From Pithys albifrons albifrons (Eukaryota > Chordata > Aves > Passeriformes > Thamnophilidae), in contig NC_092462.1 of assembly GCF_047495875.1 (NCBI RefSeq), forward strand, positions 38,787,669 through 38,851,668: a DNA stretch of 64,000 nucleotides. The letters run 5' to 3'. Below are positions 23,436-33,727 of the stretch, in pieces; position 1 is the first letter of the stretch, and each line of letters begins with the position of its first letter. The notes under the pieces are model-generated. The model was not told the origin of the DNA, did not search any database, and saw nothing but the letters and a program-made list of their open reading frames with translations. Made by a program: the position numbers and the translations under genes.

Positions 23436-26400
23436 TTTGTTTATGGGGACAGAAGAGAAACAATCTACAGTAAAATGAGAGAAGGGTGTTTCACATTAAT
23501 TTTCAGCTAATGCAATACCATATTTTAAATGTTTTGGAGTTTTCTCCTATTCTTTGTTTAGTGAGGTTTCAGATCCAGTATATATATTAAATACAGAATT
23601 GTTTATTTCCAAGTCTAAAAAGGGAGGAAATTTTACTAGTCAGGGAAAAAAAAAAATCCAAAACAACGAAAACAATGTAGGATGAAATAGTAGTTTTAAT
23701 ATATTTGTAACTGATATATTCTTTCTATTTTTACATGATATTTTAAATTTCATCTTAAGGATAAATAAAAAAAATTATAAGGTTTTTTTCTAACTTCAGG
23801 GAAAGACAGTATTTTACCTCTTGTACAAAACCTTCCAGATTTTAAATCTCCTGCTCCAAGCTATATCTTAATGGAAGAATGTCAAACTCTTCAAAAGCAC
23901 AGAAGACCAGGTACTGACACCATAAATGCTAACAAAAGGAAGATTATGTAACCAAATAAACAGACCAAGGCAAAGAGTCATTATCTCAATGTGAGTCCAA
24001 GTAACACAGACTGACCCATATCCAATACTTCGCAGCTCTTGACTTTTTCCTCTCTTCCAGCCTGTGTATGGTATTTTTACAGCTCTAGAACATAATTGTT
24101 ATTTTTAATAATTATTTAAACTTCAGAATAAAAAAAACTTAAAATGAAGGACATACTGTAATCCATCAGAATATTTCACATGGGACCTGAGGATGAGTGT
24201 CATAGAATTCATATGAAGCTATGGAGAATTAACAACAGCAAACTTGATGAGTGACTGGTGAAGGACTTTGTAAGACTACAAATCAAACCTGTCACAGTCT
24301 CATTCATTTTGCCTACTGCACATCATCTCCAAAAATGAACCTTGGCATTGTCTGAAAATATATCAGTTGACAAACCAAATTAGCAATTAAGCAAAAGGAG
24401 CAGGCAGACATTCAGTGCTTAAGTTCACCTTTCTCCTTAATCACAATGTAAAGTTAAGGGCAAAACATAAACTGGCTGCCTATGGGACATTGCAATTATA
24501 TTTTTGGACATGGAAAGAGTAAGTATTTCATTGGTGCATTGTTCCAATGAGCTCAACAAACCATCAGTGCTTCGTGCAGAGCTGGTGGCAGAGGACATAA
24601 AAGGCTTAGAACTTGGGCATGTAATAACTTCCCTGATGTATCAGAATATCAATGAACTTTCTTTTTTTTCATTTAGAGTTTGGTGTTTTTTTTTGTTTGC
24701 TTGTTTCTTTTCATGTCTTTTCTAAGGAAATATGCCATCTTCACTCTGGTTAAAGCAGCACTTTTTTTTTCTTCTTCTTTTTGCTTCTTTTCAGTAGTGC
24801 AGCTATGTGGATGCTTTTATGTGGGTATGTGAGAAAGAGGTTTTGGGAGTGGCAGCTGTATAAACATATGTAGAGCAGAGACCTTAACAGACCTCTAGCT
24901 GACATTCTGGCATAGCATCTAATCCCACACTTCTTTTTCTTGTGAGTATTTACACAAGTTAAAGGACAACAGTGTATCATTGTCATTTTTATATGTCTAT
25001 TAAATTAGTCAGAAGTTTTGTATTCTTTTTCAGTCTCACAAACAAAATCTTACACTTACTCAGAAACTCTATCAGATACTAAATATTTCCTCCTTGTTAA
25101 GAAAGTGCCATGTGAAAAAACTGACTCCCATGGGTAACTATTCCAGCCACTCTGTGTGACAACAGCAGGTGGCAGCAAGGGATCTGGATTTAGCCTTTAG
25201 TTGAAAAACCCCATGGCTTAAAAAACATGAGTACAGAAGGGGAACAGTTATTTTCTACGGGAGCAAGTCCTCTCATGAAAATAATTTTCTCCAATCCAGA
25301 TTGCTATTTGGGAAAGTGTTTCCAAAATATTTTAGACTGAAATTGAAAAAAAATAGTTGGTTTCATTTAGTTCTGCTTATCCTGAATCTATCTGACATGC
25401 TTCATTTCAAAATGATTTTAAAAAACCTAACCACTAAACTGTTTCTTTAAGTTAGGACCTTTGGGAAGAGGTAACATGAGCCTTCCTAGTCTCCTCCGCT
25501 AAACTCCTGAATGTTCCAAGAGCAGTGTGAACATCCACATTATGGGCCAACCAGCTCTGACAGCCAAATCTGAACTGCACCATGCCAGTCCTGCAAGGAG
25601 ATACCAGTGGCTTCAATTTTCATTCATGTGAGGAAAAGCAAAATAATTCCATGACCAAATAAAATATTTCAATTTCTGATATCCTGAAAAAAAACCCAAC
25701 AAAAATATGGAAGGACATGTTCACACAATGTAGAAATATTTTTTTTTTCTGGTTTTGTTTTTTTTTTTTAATTTTTGAAATTCAAACTATTCTGCTTATG
25801 CACACTGAAACGGCAATATTTCTGAATTTCACTAAGTTCTGGCTATTGTTTCCCTCTGCCTATTTTAGTATCCTCCAGCTAATCTGAACAGAAATGCTTG
25901 TAAGGCAGTAGGCAATCTTTTATAGCTTTCATTTCTTATGTATGCAATATTTGCATTGCCTGGCATCCTCAGGCCAGCACATTTTTCTGCTGTTGCTAAA
26001 CAAACATAGGATCAAAAAGGTATCCCTGAGAGTTGTAAAACTGTATAAAAGGGGAGATGCAGCAAACTAAAGGAAACTAGGAGGTAATCCTATCCAACAT
26101 GAAAGGGTGTATGGACTTCATCATCCATCAGGAGCCAGAGCACAGCTACCATCACCCCTTGAATGAAATGTTCCATAGACAAGTAACACAGCAGATATTT
26201 CCTATCACCCAAAGCAAAGGACAAGACACAGGCTGATAGGGACAGCTGGGATCACTACATAACAAAATGCACAGGTATTAGAAGAAAAGTATTGATGTTA
26301 CCTTGTCCTTCACCTCCTATCAGAGAGATTACTAAAATAGGTCTAGGAGGCTTCATCTTCATTAGTTCTGGCTGGAAGTTAGAGAAGCTTCTGCTTCCTG

Positions 26401-26459
26401 GGATACCACTGTTTTCCTCCTGGTTGGACAGCACTGTACAAATTCATTTTCCTTAAAGG
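23436..26459. other. Intergenic DNA, no gene seen
   Basis: AT-rich sequence with several poly(T) patches (24660-24700, 24762-24790, 25740-25770). No gene, RNA or recognised repeat. The stretch 25440-25620 is less AT-rich and unassigned, and a CTCF-like motif at 25162 is listed separately. Confidence 0.5.
25162..25175 (+). promoter_or_regulatory. Strong CTCF-like motif
   Basis: ACAGCAGGTGGCAG matches the CTCF core CCASYAGRKGGCRS at 13 of 14 positions, including the whole AGGTGGC core; only the first C is replaced. The motif is on the + strand, pointing towards GPM6A. The best of three CTCF-like matches in the intergenic region. Confidence 0.45.
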
Positions 26460-26464
26460 GTATG

Positions 26465-27069
26465 TGTTATGGGTTTAGCTAGGTAGGCCTAAATTCAGGC
26501 TTTAGATTTCAGACTAGGCATGAGACGATCAGCTGACTTGAGCTGGGCTGGGCTAACTGACAGCTGACTACTGGCCAATAGTATTCCATACCATATTCTG
26601 ACATCATCTTGAAGTGTAGGAGCCAATGTAGAAGTGGCTTGGTCAGTTCCTTCATGGCCATGGTCCCAGAAAGATGCACCATGCTGTCCCAGGAGGGACA
26701 GGAGGCCCAGGACCGGCATCGGATCACCACCATGTTATCTTAGGGAAGTAAAATGTTTGTTCTTAGTTTTTCTCTGTGCTTGGGTATGTCTCTGAGGAAT
26801 TGAGTTCTCTAGAGTGATTTATAGTTAGAATAGTAAGATTTGTGTTCGATGGAGAGTGGAGAGATATTTTTTGTTATATCTAACTTGTGTAAGTGTGTGT
26901 TATATTGTAGCTTCCTTTAATTTTCTCTTTTCTGTATAAATATATATAGTTAGTTTAAGTTTAACCTGTTTTGAAGGGTTTTTTTCTTTCTCCCTTTTCT
27001 CGGCTAAGGGAGGGAGCCTCTAATACTCTGTGTTTGGCAGTTGGCATTTTACCAGCTCAACCCAAAACA
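26465..27069 (+). mobile_element. Solo LTR of an endogenous retrovirus (family B), + orientation
   Basis: A 605-bp solitary LTR with a perfect 5-bp target duplication GTATG (26460-26464 and 27070-27074). It starts TGTTATGGGTTTAGC and ends AACCCAAAACA, so the termini form the usual short imperfect inverted repeat (TGTT...AACA). It shares no obvious blocks with the family A LTRs and is AT-richer in its 3' half. A TATAAATATATATAG stretch at 26935-26949 may be a TATA element or part of the U-rich region. No internal retroviral sequence remains alongside. The two overlapping 74-codon minus-strand frames inside (26495-26733) are not considered genes. Confidence 0.92.
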
Positions 27070-27074
27070 GTATG

Positions 27075-30000
27075 TCATGCTAGAAATATGAAAGTATAAC
27101 ACCTCTACTTAATTTCCTGGGGTTTGTTGGGTTTATAGTTTTTTAATTCCCATTGATACCCTCCTAATTATAACAATATATATATTACAAAAAAGTGGTA
27201 TACGCCTAATAAAATCAAGCTAGAAATCCCTTTGTGGTGTTCAGAAGTACATTAATTTTGGAAATGTGAAGGCTCAGTCACAATATGGTAAGACATTTTC
27301 CATTCCGATATGGAGTAGAAAAGCAAACTTCAGAAGACAGCAGTATAAAGTACATCAGGAAATTTACACATTTTTATGGAAAAAAATTACCTTTGGAAAT
27401 ATGTTTTATTTCCTACGATTGTATGCTGTATACATTTGTAATACCCCACCAACTTTTTGAAAAGATGGCAAAGTCCCATCAGATGTTTGAAATCCTTTCG
27501 CGAGTTACTACAATTCTGATGTCACAAATAAATTCAAAAGTAAATAGTTTTATTTTATTCTGGTCTTATGGGATCTTCTTCCTCAGTATCAGTGACTGAA
27601 TCACCAAAGTCAGACTTGCAGAGAAAGATCTTTCATCCTTCTTTTTGCTCTGTATTTCAGCCTTATTCTAGGTGTTCTCAGATGTCTCACTGCCAAGAGG
27701 CATTTTATGTCTGTTGACAGCTTCATTTTTTACTTTTGTTTTATTGTTATTTCAAGGTCTCATGAGTTTGTAAACTGTGAACAGCTACTTTCTCTCTGGA
27801 CTACATCCAGGATCTCCAAATACTACTAAATGGATTTATACCTCTCATCTCAATATCTATTTGTGAGTGTTGTTTTTATCATAGTCTTTCTTTCTCATTC
27901 AGATCTCTGCTCTAATCTTGTATCAAACTGGAGACTGTCTTCTTGTTTCAGTGGGTTTCCCATCCTGTCTGGTGCTTTGGATATAACCCATATAACTCTG
28001 TTCTCACTCTCAGGGCTCCCTGCCATATTGTATCATGTTCTGTTTCACTCCCCTCTCCTTAAGGCTCTTTGCTTTTTTTACCCTGTCACCATTTTGTCTT
28101 GTGTCTCCTTTGCCTTACTGGAAACATCCATTTGTTCATTTTCCCATCAACTGTTTTTCATATTCATCAATTCCATTCCTGCACCAGTTCATTGGAACAG
28201 TCTGCCCTCTTCTCTCAGCACTGGCTCTGAGACAGGCATACACAAACTATCCAAATGTGTAACAGCATTATGTGTAGCACAGGTGGTTGTGTGGCAGTTA
28301 GAGACACTGTCACCATAAGTACAAGTACTAATATGTGGAAAATGTAGTGCACCAAATAAAATGACCACATGTATATTATAAAACTACAGGCTAAGGGTTC
28401 CTTTTCCTGTGTTTAGCATCAGAAGCCAAGTTCCAGAACTCTTTCCAGACTGCAGAGATTGCAGATGTAACGATGAGAGGCGTGCAGGAAGATATTTCAC
28501 ACATTTGGGGGATGAGAGGAGGGAGCAACAGTGAAGTCAGACTTTGACAGCTAACGTGCTTTTAAACCCTGCCAGTATTCCCTCTTGAGCTAGAAATTTG
28601 GCTATGGATATTCTGTCTTTGAATTTTTCTAGTCACTTATTCTGGGGCCTTAATATAGACTTAGAAACTGTGTAGCCAGTTCTGAATTACTTTTAAAAGA
28701 AAGGGTTAGTGAAGAAGCCAATGTCTCAGTAAGCTCAGAAGGAAGTCTAGGGTTCAGGAATGCATTGAGGATCCCTTCTCATCATAAATTCACTGGTCAC
28801 CTCATGCTAACCAATTTTTTTCTGCCTGAACTGCACAGACCAAAGTCCTGTATTGTTCTCTTCCTGCTCTGCTTCATATGCTCACACCTCAGCTACTTCT
28901 TTCCTCTACAGAGGAAATATAGAGCCTCAGCTTGTTTGTCTCTCCCTTTCCACACGTTTCTTTGTAATTTACTACTCTTCCCTGTGCACTGAGCTTTCAG
29001 ACTTTATGATGACTTTTGTCTTGAGTTCTGTGTATTTCATAGCATCCCTTTTATTTCACCTCCAGCCTTTAGGCTTCATTTGAAAACCTTGAAAATATAG
29101 CTCCATCAAATCTATTGGATGATCTACTAGATCTACTAGATCTGCTAGAAGCCCAGCTTGTCTGTCTACAGTAAGGCAGGATATCCAAGAGACAAAACAA
29201 CACCAGGCATTTCAGTAAGTTTAGGATTTTTGTGCAGGAGGAAGCCGACAGCCAACCCAGCTCCAACATCCAAACAGATACAGTTCAACCATGGGATAAT
29301 GTCTTGCTTTTCGTCAAACCCCAGCTGCAAGATGAGAGGAGTCTGGTGCTTCAAGTTTTCTTCATTATTAAATTTGGATTCTAAATGAACTATCTGGAGT
29401 TCATAAAGCTGTATTTTTTGGACTAAATTGGATGTATCACATAAAAACTCCCCAAAAACTAAAGTACTTATAGGACCCCTTTATTAGTTCTGGGGCTCTG
29501 TACATTTTGGTCATGTGTTTCCTTCTCAAATAACACTCATATTTCTGGAAATTTCAGAAGTATCAGGATGCTTGGAGTTCTGAGTTTATGTGTTTGTATG
29601 TAAGAAAAATGTGTAAGATCCCATCACAGTTAGTTGAGATCTTAAATTCAACTCAGCCACATTATGAGATGATACTCTAGCATGCTTGCAATTTGTCTGT
29701 GGAGCTGGGATATGAGTGACAGGAGACAGACCTTTCTGTACTAAAAACCAGAGGTCAAGTGGGATAGTCTACAACATCTCACCAAATACCTATGATTGGT
29801 CAATTAAATTAAGCAATATCAATAGTCAATGGAGCTTGCAATGACACAGCAGGCAAGGTCCTGGGCACCATCTTTTGCTGGTCTGAATTGCTTTCTAGAC
29901 TTGTTGTACTAGAAGAGGAGCTTAGACACTAGAAAGATCAAATACACACCTCACACATGCAGGTGCACCCAGTTGTCTTCTTGTAGAGCTGAATTCCCCT

Positions 30001-31443
30001 CTACTGGCCCACTCAATGGCAACACTCATCTGTGATTGCATATAGATCAGAGAAAGATATTGTATCTTTTCAGGAACATAGTAGTCAAATCATACATTCA
30101 GCCTGTATTAAAAGAAATAAAAGAAAAAAAAAAGAAAAGACAATTTGTTTTCAGTCACTGCTAATGAAAAATTATTCTACTGCTTTTGAGCCTGTGATGG
30201 AAACTTTCCAAAGTCACTTCTCTGAAATAAAATTATATTCCAAAGTAGTCCAAGTTAGCAACGTTCTAAATAGTACTTTTCCATGTGTGTGTGTTTAAAA
30301 AGCACTTAGCAAATATGCCTTTTTGCTTTATCAGTCATATTTCCAATTACTCTTATCCCTAAACATTAATGACCTCATGAGTCCCAAAATAATCTTTTTA
30401 ATGTGAATCATTTTTAAGGAAGACGTTGCCACTTCTTCCTTATAATCTTTAATAGACTATTGTAATTTTTGATTTTGGCAAGAAACATTTGTTGACAGGT
30501 AAGTAATAAATACCAATATTAGTAACCAATTAATAACTAATATTTTATACTCAATAGATTTTTTTACATTAATTTTCCAGCTATAATAAGGTCATTCAGT
30601 ATCCTATTACAGCATTGACCATCTTGATTTTCATAAAGCAACAACATCAAATAATCTGTTAGGCACATTTGGTGCAGAAACACTTTGTATCACCATATTA
30701 ATTCTTGTTGGAACATAAAATCATAAAAGTGGTCAAAATGTCAAATTCTCCATTTTCTTTGGTATTAAATTTATAGAGATGTTACAGAAAAAGACAGTCA
30801 CTTTCAATACCAGTCAAAGCAGCTCTGGTAAGAGGTAACTGACATTTTTTTCATGAACACTAGAGTGAATAAAAACTGTGGTAACAGTTACTGACCTGTT
30901 TTCAGGGTGTTGATAAATCATTTGCACTACTTTTCTTTATATGGATCTTAGAAAAAAACCAACCAAACAAAAAAATTACTAAAGTGAAAACATTGCTCTT
31001 TGAAACAACACTTCTCCTAAAACACATAGGGAAGCCAAGGTTTAGCTAAAGGGTTTCATAAAGTGCTTCATTAAAGAGAAGAGTACAGTAACTTCAATTA
31101 AAAAAATTTAGTCTGGATATCTGGAAAGTCTTAACATAGTGGGTTCAAGAAGTGATAAATACATATTCATGACCAAAAAGAAAGTTCTTTATGCCTTTTT
31201 TGGGAGATTTAACAGGTTTTTAAGAGGAAGACATCCAATTAATCTTAACACTTGTTTCACTCAAACAAAAAACCAGCATGCAGTTATGCCAGCTATTGAC
31301 ATCCAGACAGGGTTTATATATAAGTAAACTTAAGCATCTGCCAAAATTAAGCAGTGGCCAAGGCACAGTACCCATACTTAAAATATATCAAGAACAAATT
31401 TAGTAAGAACACCGCTTTTGTGCTAGCCTGGAAGTTTCTTCCT
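27075..31443. other. Intergenic DNA, no gene seen
   Basis: Contains the longest non-repeat frame of the intergenic region, 162 codons at 27830-28318 on the + strand. Its translation is a hydrophobic, serine-rich product of a pyrimidine-rich strand with no domain I recognise, so it is not called as a gene. A short tandem repeat lies at 29121-29148. A run of CA-type A-rich sequence occurs at 30953-30975. Otherwise nothing is recognised. Confidence 0.5.
29121..29148. repeat. Short tandem repeat, ATCTACTAG unit
   Basis: Three consecutive copies of a 9-11 bp unit (GATCTACTAG, ATCTACTAG, ATCTGCTAG), the last with one substitution. Each unit contains a CTAG core. A local slippage product. Confidence 0.7.
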
Positions 31444-31454
31444 GGGATGGGACT
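31444..31454. repeat. Left copy of 11-bp direct repeat flanking a CpG-rich insertion
   Basis: GGGATGGGACT at 31444-31454 recurs exactly at 31667-31677. The two copies sit at the edges of a sharply different CpG-rich block, as expected for a target-site duplication made when that block inserted. Confidence 0.55.
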
Positions 31455-31666
31455 CTGCATGTGTGTGTGTGTGTGTGTGTGGCTCGGCTTCGCGAACAAA
31501 AATTTGGGAAGGGCTGTCCCCACGTGGGTGTGCCTTTCCAGCCTGCGCACTGGATTTTAGGTGATGCTCAGCGTGTGCAGAACTGGACCCACCGTTTAAG
31601 TCCTGAGGTTCATCTGCCACGGCTGAGCGAGCTTGGACAGTGCCAGTGAAGTCCTCAGGACTAGAT
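31455..31666. mobile_element. Unidentified CpG-rich 212-bp insertion with (TG)n end
   Basis: This block is bounded by an exact 11-bp direct repeat (31444-31454 and 31667-31677). Its left end is a (TG)11 run (31460-31481). The rest has about nine CpG dinucleotides within 175 bp, including GGCTCGGCTTCGCGAAC at 31482-31498, while flanking DNA is AT-rich and nearly CpG-free. A 10-bp inverted repeat (31599-31608 and 31653-31662) can pair inside it. I do not recognise the family. Read on the minus strand it resembles a short retroposon with a (CA)n tail, but no RNA polymerase III promoter or CR1-type tail is evident. It could also be a retroposed structured RNA. Overlapping 60-86 codon frames are due to its composition. 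Confidence 0.5.
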
Positions 31667-31677
31667 GGGATGGGACT
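31667..31677. repeat. Right copy of 11-bp direct repeat flanking a CpG-rich insertion
   Basis: Second exact copy of GGGATGGGACT. The bases beyond each copy differ on both sides, so the identity is confined to these 11 positions. Confidence 0.55.
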
Positions 31678-33041
31678 ATACATTGTTAAACTGACTTAAG
31701 AAAGAACTAAGAAAATTATGTTTGTTAAAGTATTTACCCCCTCTTTTTTTTTATTAAGCCTTTACCTAATAATGAATTAATTTCTGACAACCTTCTCTAC
31801 ATTTATAGAAAAGAACCATAAAAACCCAAACCACATCACAGTTGAAATATTTTTTTAATAAAATATTTTTCAGTTCAGTCACCAAGAAAGTCTGCTTTAG
31901 GAAGGCACCAGAATTTGAAGGGTTAATGTTCTCCTCTGCCCTGAGCTGTAATCCTACTTATTTTCCTTATTAAATCACATCTATATTTTAATTATCTGTT
32001 AAGGGGAAATGCTATATCAAGAGAAGGGCTTGATGTGTGTACGCCTTCCTCCACCTGTGATCCTGTAAGAGCCGAAAGAGTCACAGATGAATTTACCTGA
32101 GTTGACTTCCTGCCAAGGGGCACAGACTAGAGGGTTGAGCCAGAGATAGCAGCACAGGGCTCTCTTCACTGACTTTCAAAACACTGGAGATAAAAAGGTG
32201 TAAGACTCACTGACCAAACGGCAGTAATTTGGTGCCATTTTGCATAATTTAGTGTGTTGGGTACCTATCATGGGTCCAACAGGTTCAAGATGTCATGTTT
32301 GACACCTGTTCTGGAGTAGTAGTTAAAGACTAGGAGAGATACTCTAAGGCATTTAAAATAACCATAAAGTATAATCTCGCCTATCCCCCTCTATGTTTTA
32401 GGCTCTAGTGATAATAAAACTTATTTTTGGACAGCTGCTTGGCTAGATAGATATGAAGGCAGCTTAACTTCAACATCTATAGAGGTAGTGGCATTGACCA
32501 CTGTCATTATCAAGCTGCCTTGCCCCACAGTCCCATTGCTTTTGAACGAAGCACAGCTCTGGTCCACAGGAATTCAGAACTGTGCTTGTTGCTTTAATGC
32601 CAAACAAGGTATAGATATAGTTGAAAGCTGCCGGTACTAACACTCATTAATGAGTTTACTTAAAAATGTGCTTATTCTGGAAAGTGACAAAGTATTTCTT
32701 AAAGGCTGGCATCCCTCTTTCACTGACAGGTAAGGTAAGTCAGCATCATAAATAGTAGTTTTATAAATTGTACCTTTAATATGCAAAAACATCACCGTAG
32801 TATACAAATAAGTGCTATTTGAGAGGGGTGGTACTCTGTATATGTTTGCTGGTTCAGAGTACTATCTTGCAACAATAATTATATGCAAATGTCACTTTTA
32901 AAGTAGCTGGGAAAACCTGCAAAAGATTAAAACATTCTTTCAGACTAATAACCAATGTGAAGAAGTCAGGTTACTCATTGAAATCCTTTAATTATTTTTT
33001 TCATTTTAATTTACCAGTTGTGACTTATATTTAAAGGATGA

Positions 33042-33061
33042 ATATATATATATATATATAT
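33042..33061. repeat. (AT)n microsatellite
   Basis: Ten uninterrupted AT units, ending at TGTATT. Confidence 0.9.
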
Positions 33062-33210
33062 GTATTAAAAAGCAGCATGTTTTTAAGTCATGTTACTGAA
33101 AAATTTTTAAACATAGAGAAGTAGAAAAGAAACAGATTGATCTTCTGAAAGGGATTAATTTAAATCATACTCAGACTAATCAGCCACATCCTTTGGTTTA
33201 AGAAGCTTTA

Positions 33211-33224
33211 CCACCAGATGTCAG
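33211..33224 (+). promoter_or_regulatory. CTCF-like motif
   Basis: CCACCAGATGTCAG matches the CTCF core at 13 of 14 positions, with T replacing the second G of the GGC core. This is nearly the same variant as the reverse-oriented motif at 13898. That mismatch usually weakens binding, so the call is tentative. Confidence 0.3.
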
Positions 33225-33666
33225 TAGTCCACAAATTTCAGTGAGAGATTTATCACTTCTATCATTTTCCTCATTGTCTTTAAAAGCTCCAAAATAATAC
33301 GTGACATGGATAATCACCTTGTGTGGTGTTTTGTTTGTTTGTTTGTTTACTTTTTAATATGTAAAGATACTTAAATTTGATGAGAAATAAGCAAGATCAT
33401 CATGTTTTCAATTTGTCCACAATTGTGTCTATAAATAGAACACTCAGGTCTGTCATACAAGCAGGAAAAAAAAAATAAATCGATAACATTTTTACTACTG
33501 TTAGGGTTTTCACTGATGTTTATTTAAATTAAGTTAAGGAGCTGTGATGGGTCTGAATTTCATAGGAAGATTAGTGCTATTTGTAGCATATGCTGACATG
33601 TAATTCAGGACAGAAAAATATGTCTAATATCCAATTTCAGTGTCACCACAGCACTTTGAGTCCACC

Positions 33667-33727
33667 TTTTTTTTTCTTTTTTTCTTTTTTTCTTTTTTTT
33701 TCTTTTTTCTTTTTCTTTTTCTTTTTC
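33667..33727. repeat. Pyrimidine tract (T4-8C)n
   Basis: A 61-base polypyrimidine run of T blocks separated by single C residues, immediately followed by CAG. It mimics a very strong splice acceptor but no exon follows that I can support. Confidence 0.9.

Noticed and set aside
27830..28318. 162-codon + strand frame, longest non-repeat frame in the intergenic region
   Set aside because: The strand is pyrimidine-rich, the product is a low-complexity hydrophobic and serine-rich sequence with no known domain, an overlapping second frame is also open, and there is no promoter or splice context. A WNSLP-like string recalls LINE C-termini but nothing around it supports that.
31354..31683. Overlapping 62-86 codon frames including Cys-Val and His-Thr repeats
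   Set aside because: The repeats are translations of the (TG)n run and the remainder reflects the CpG-rich insertion; no consistent protein.
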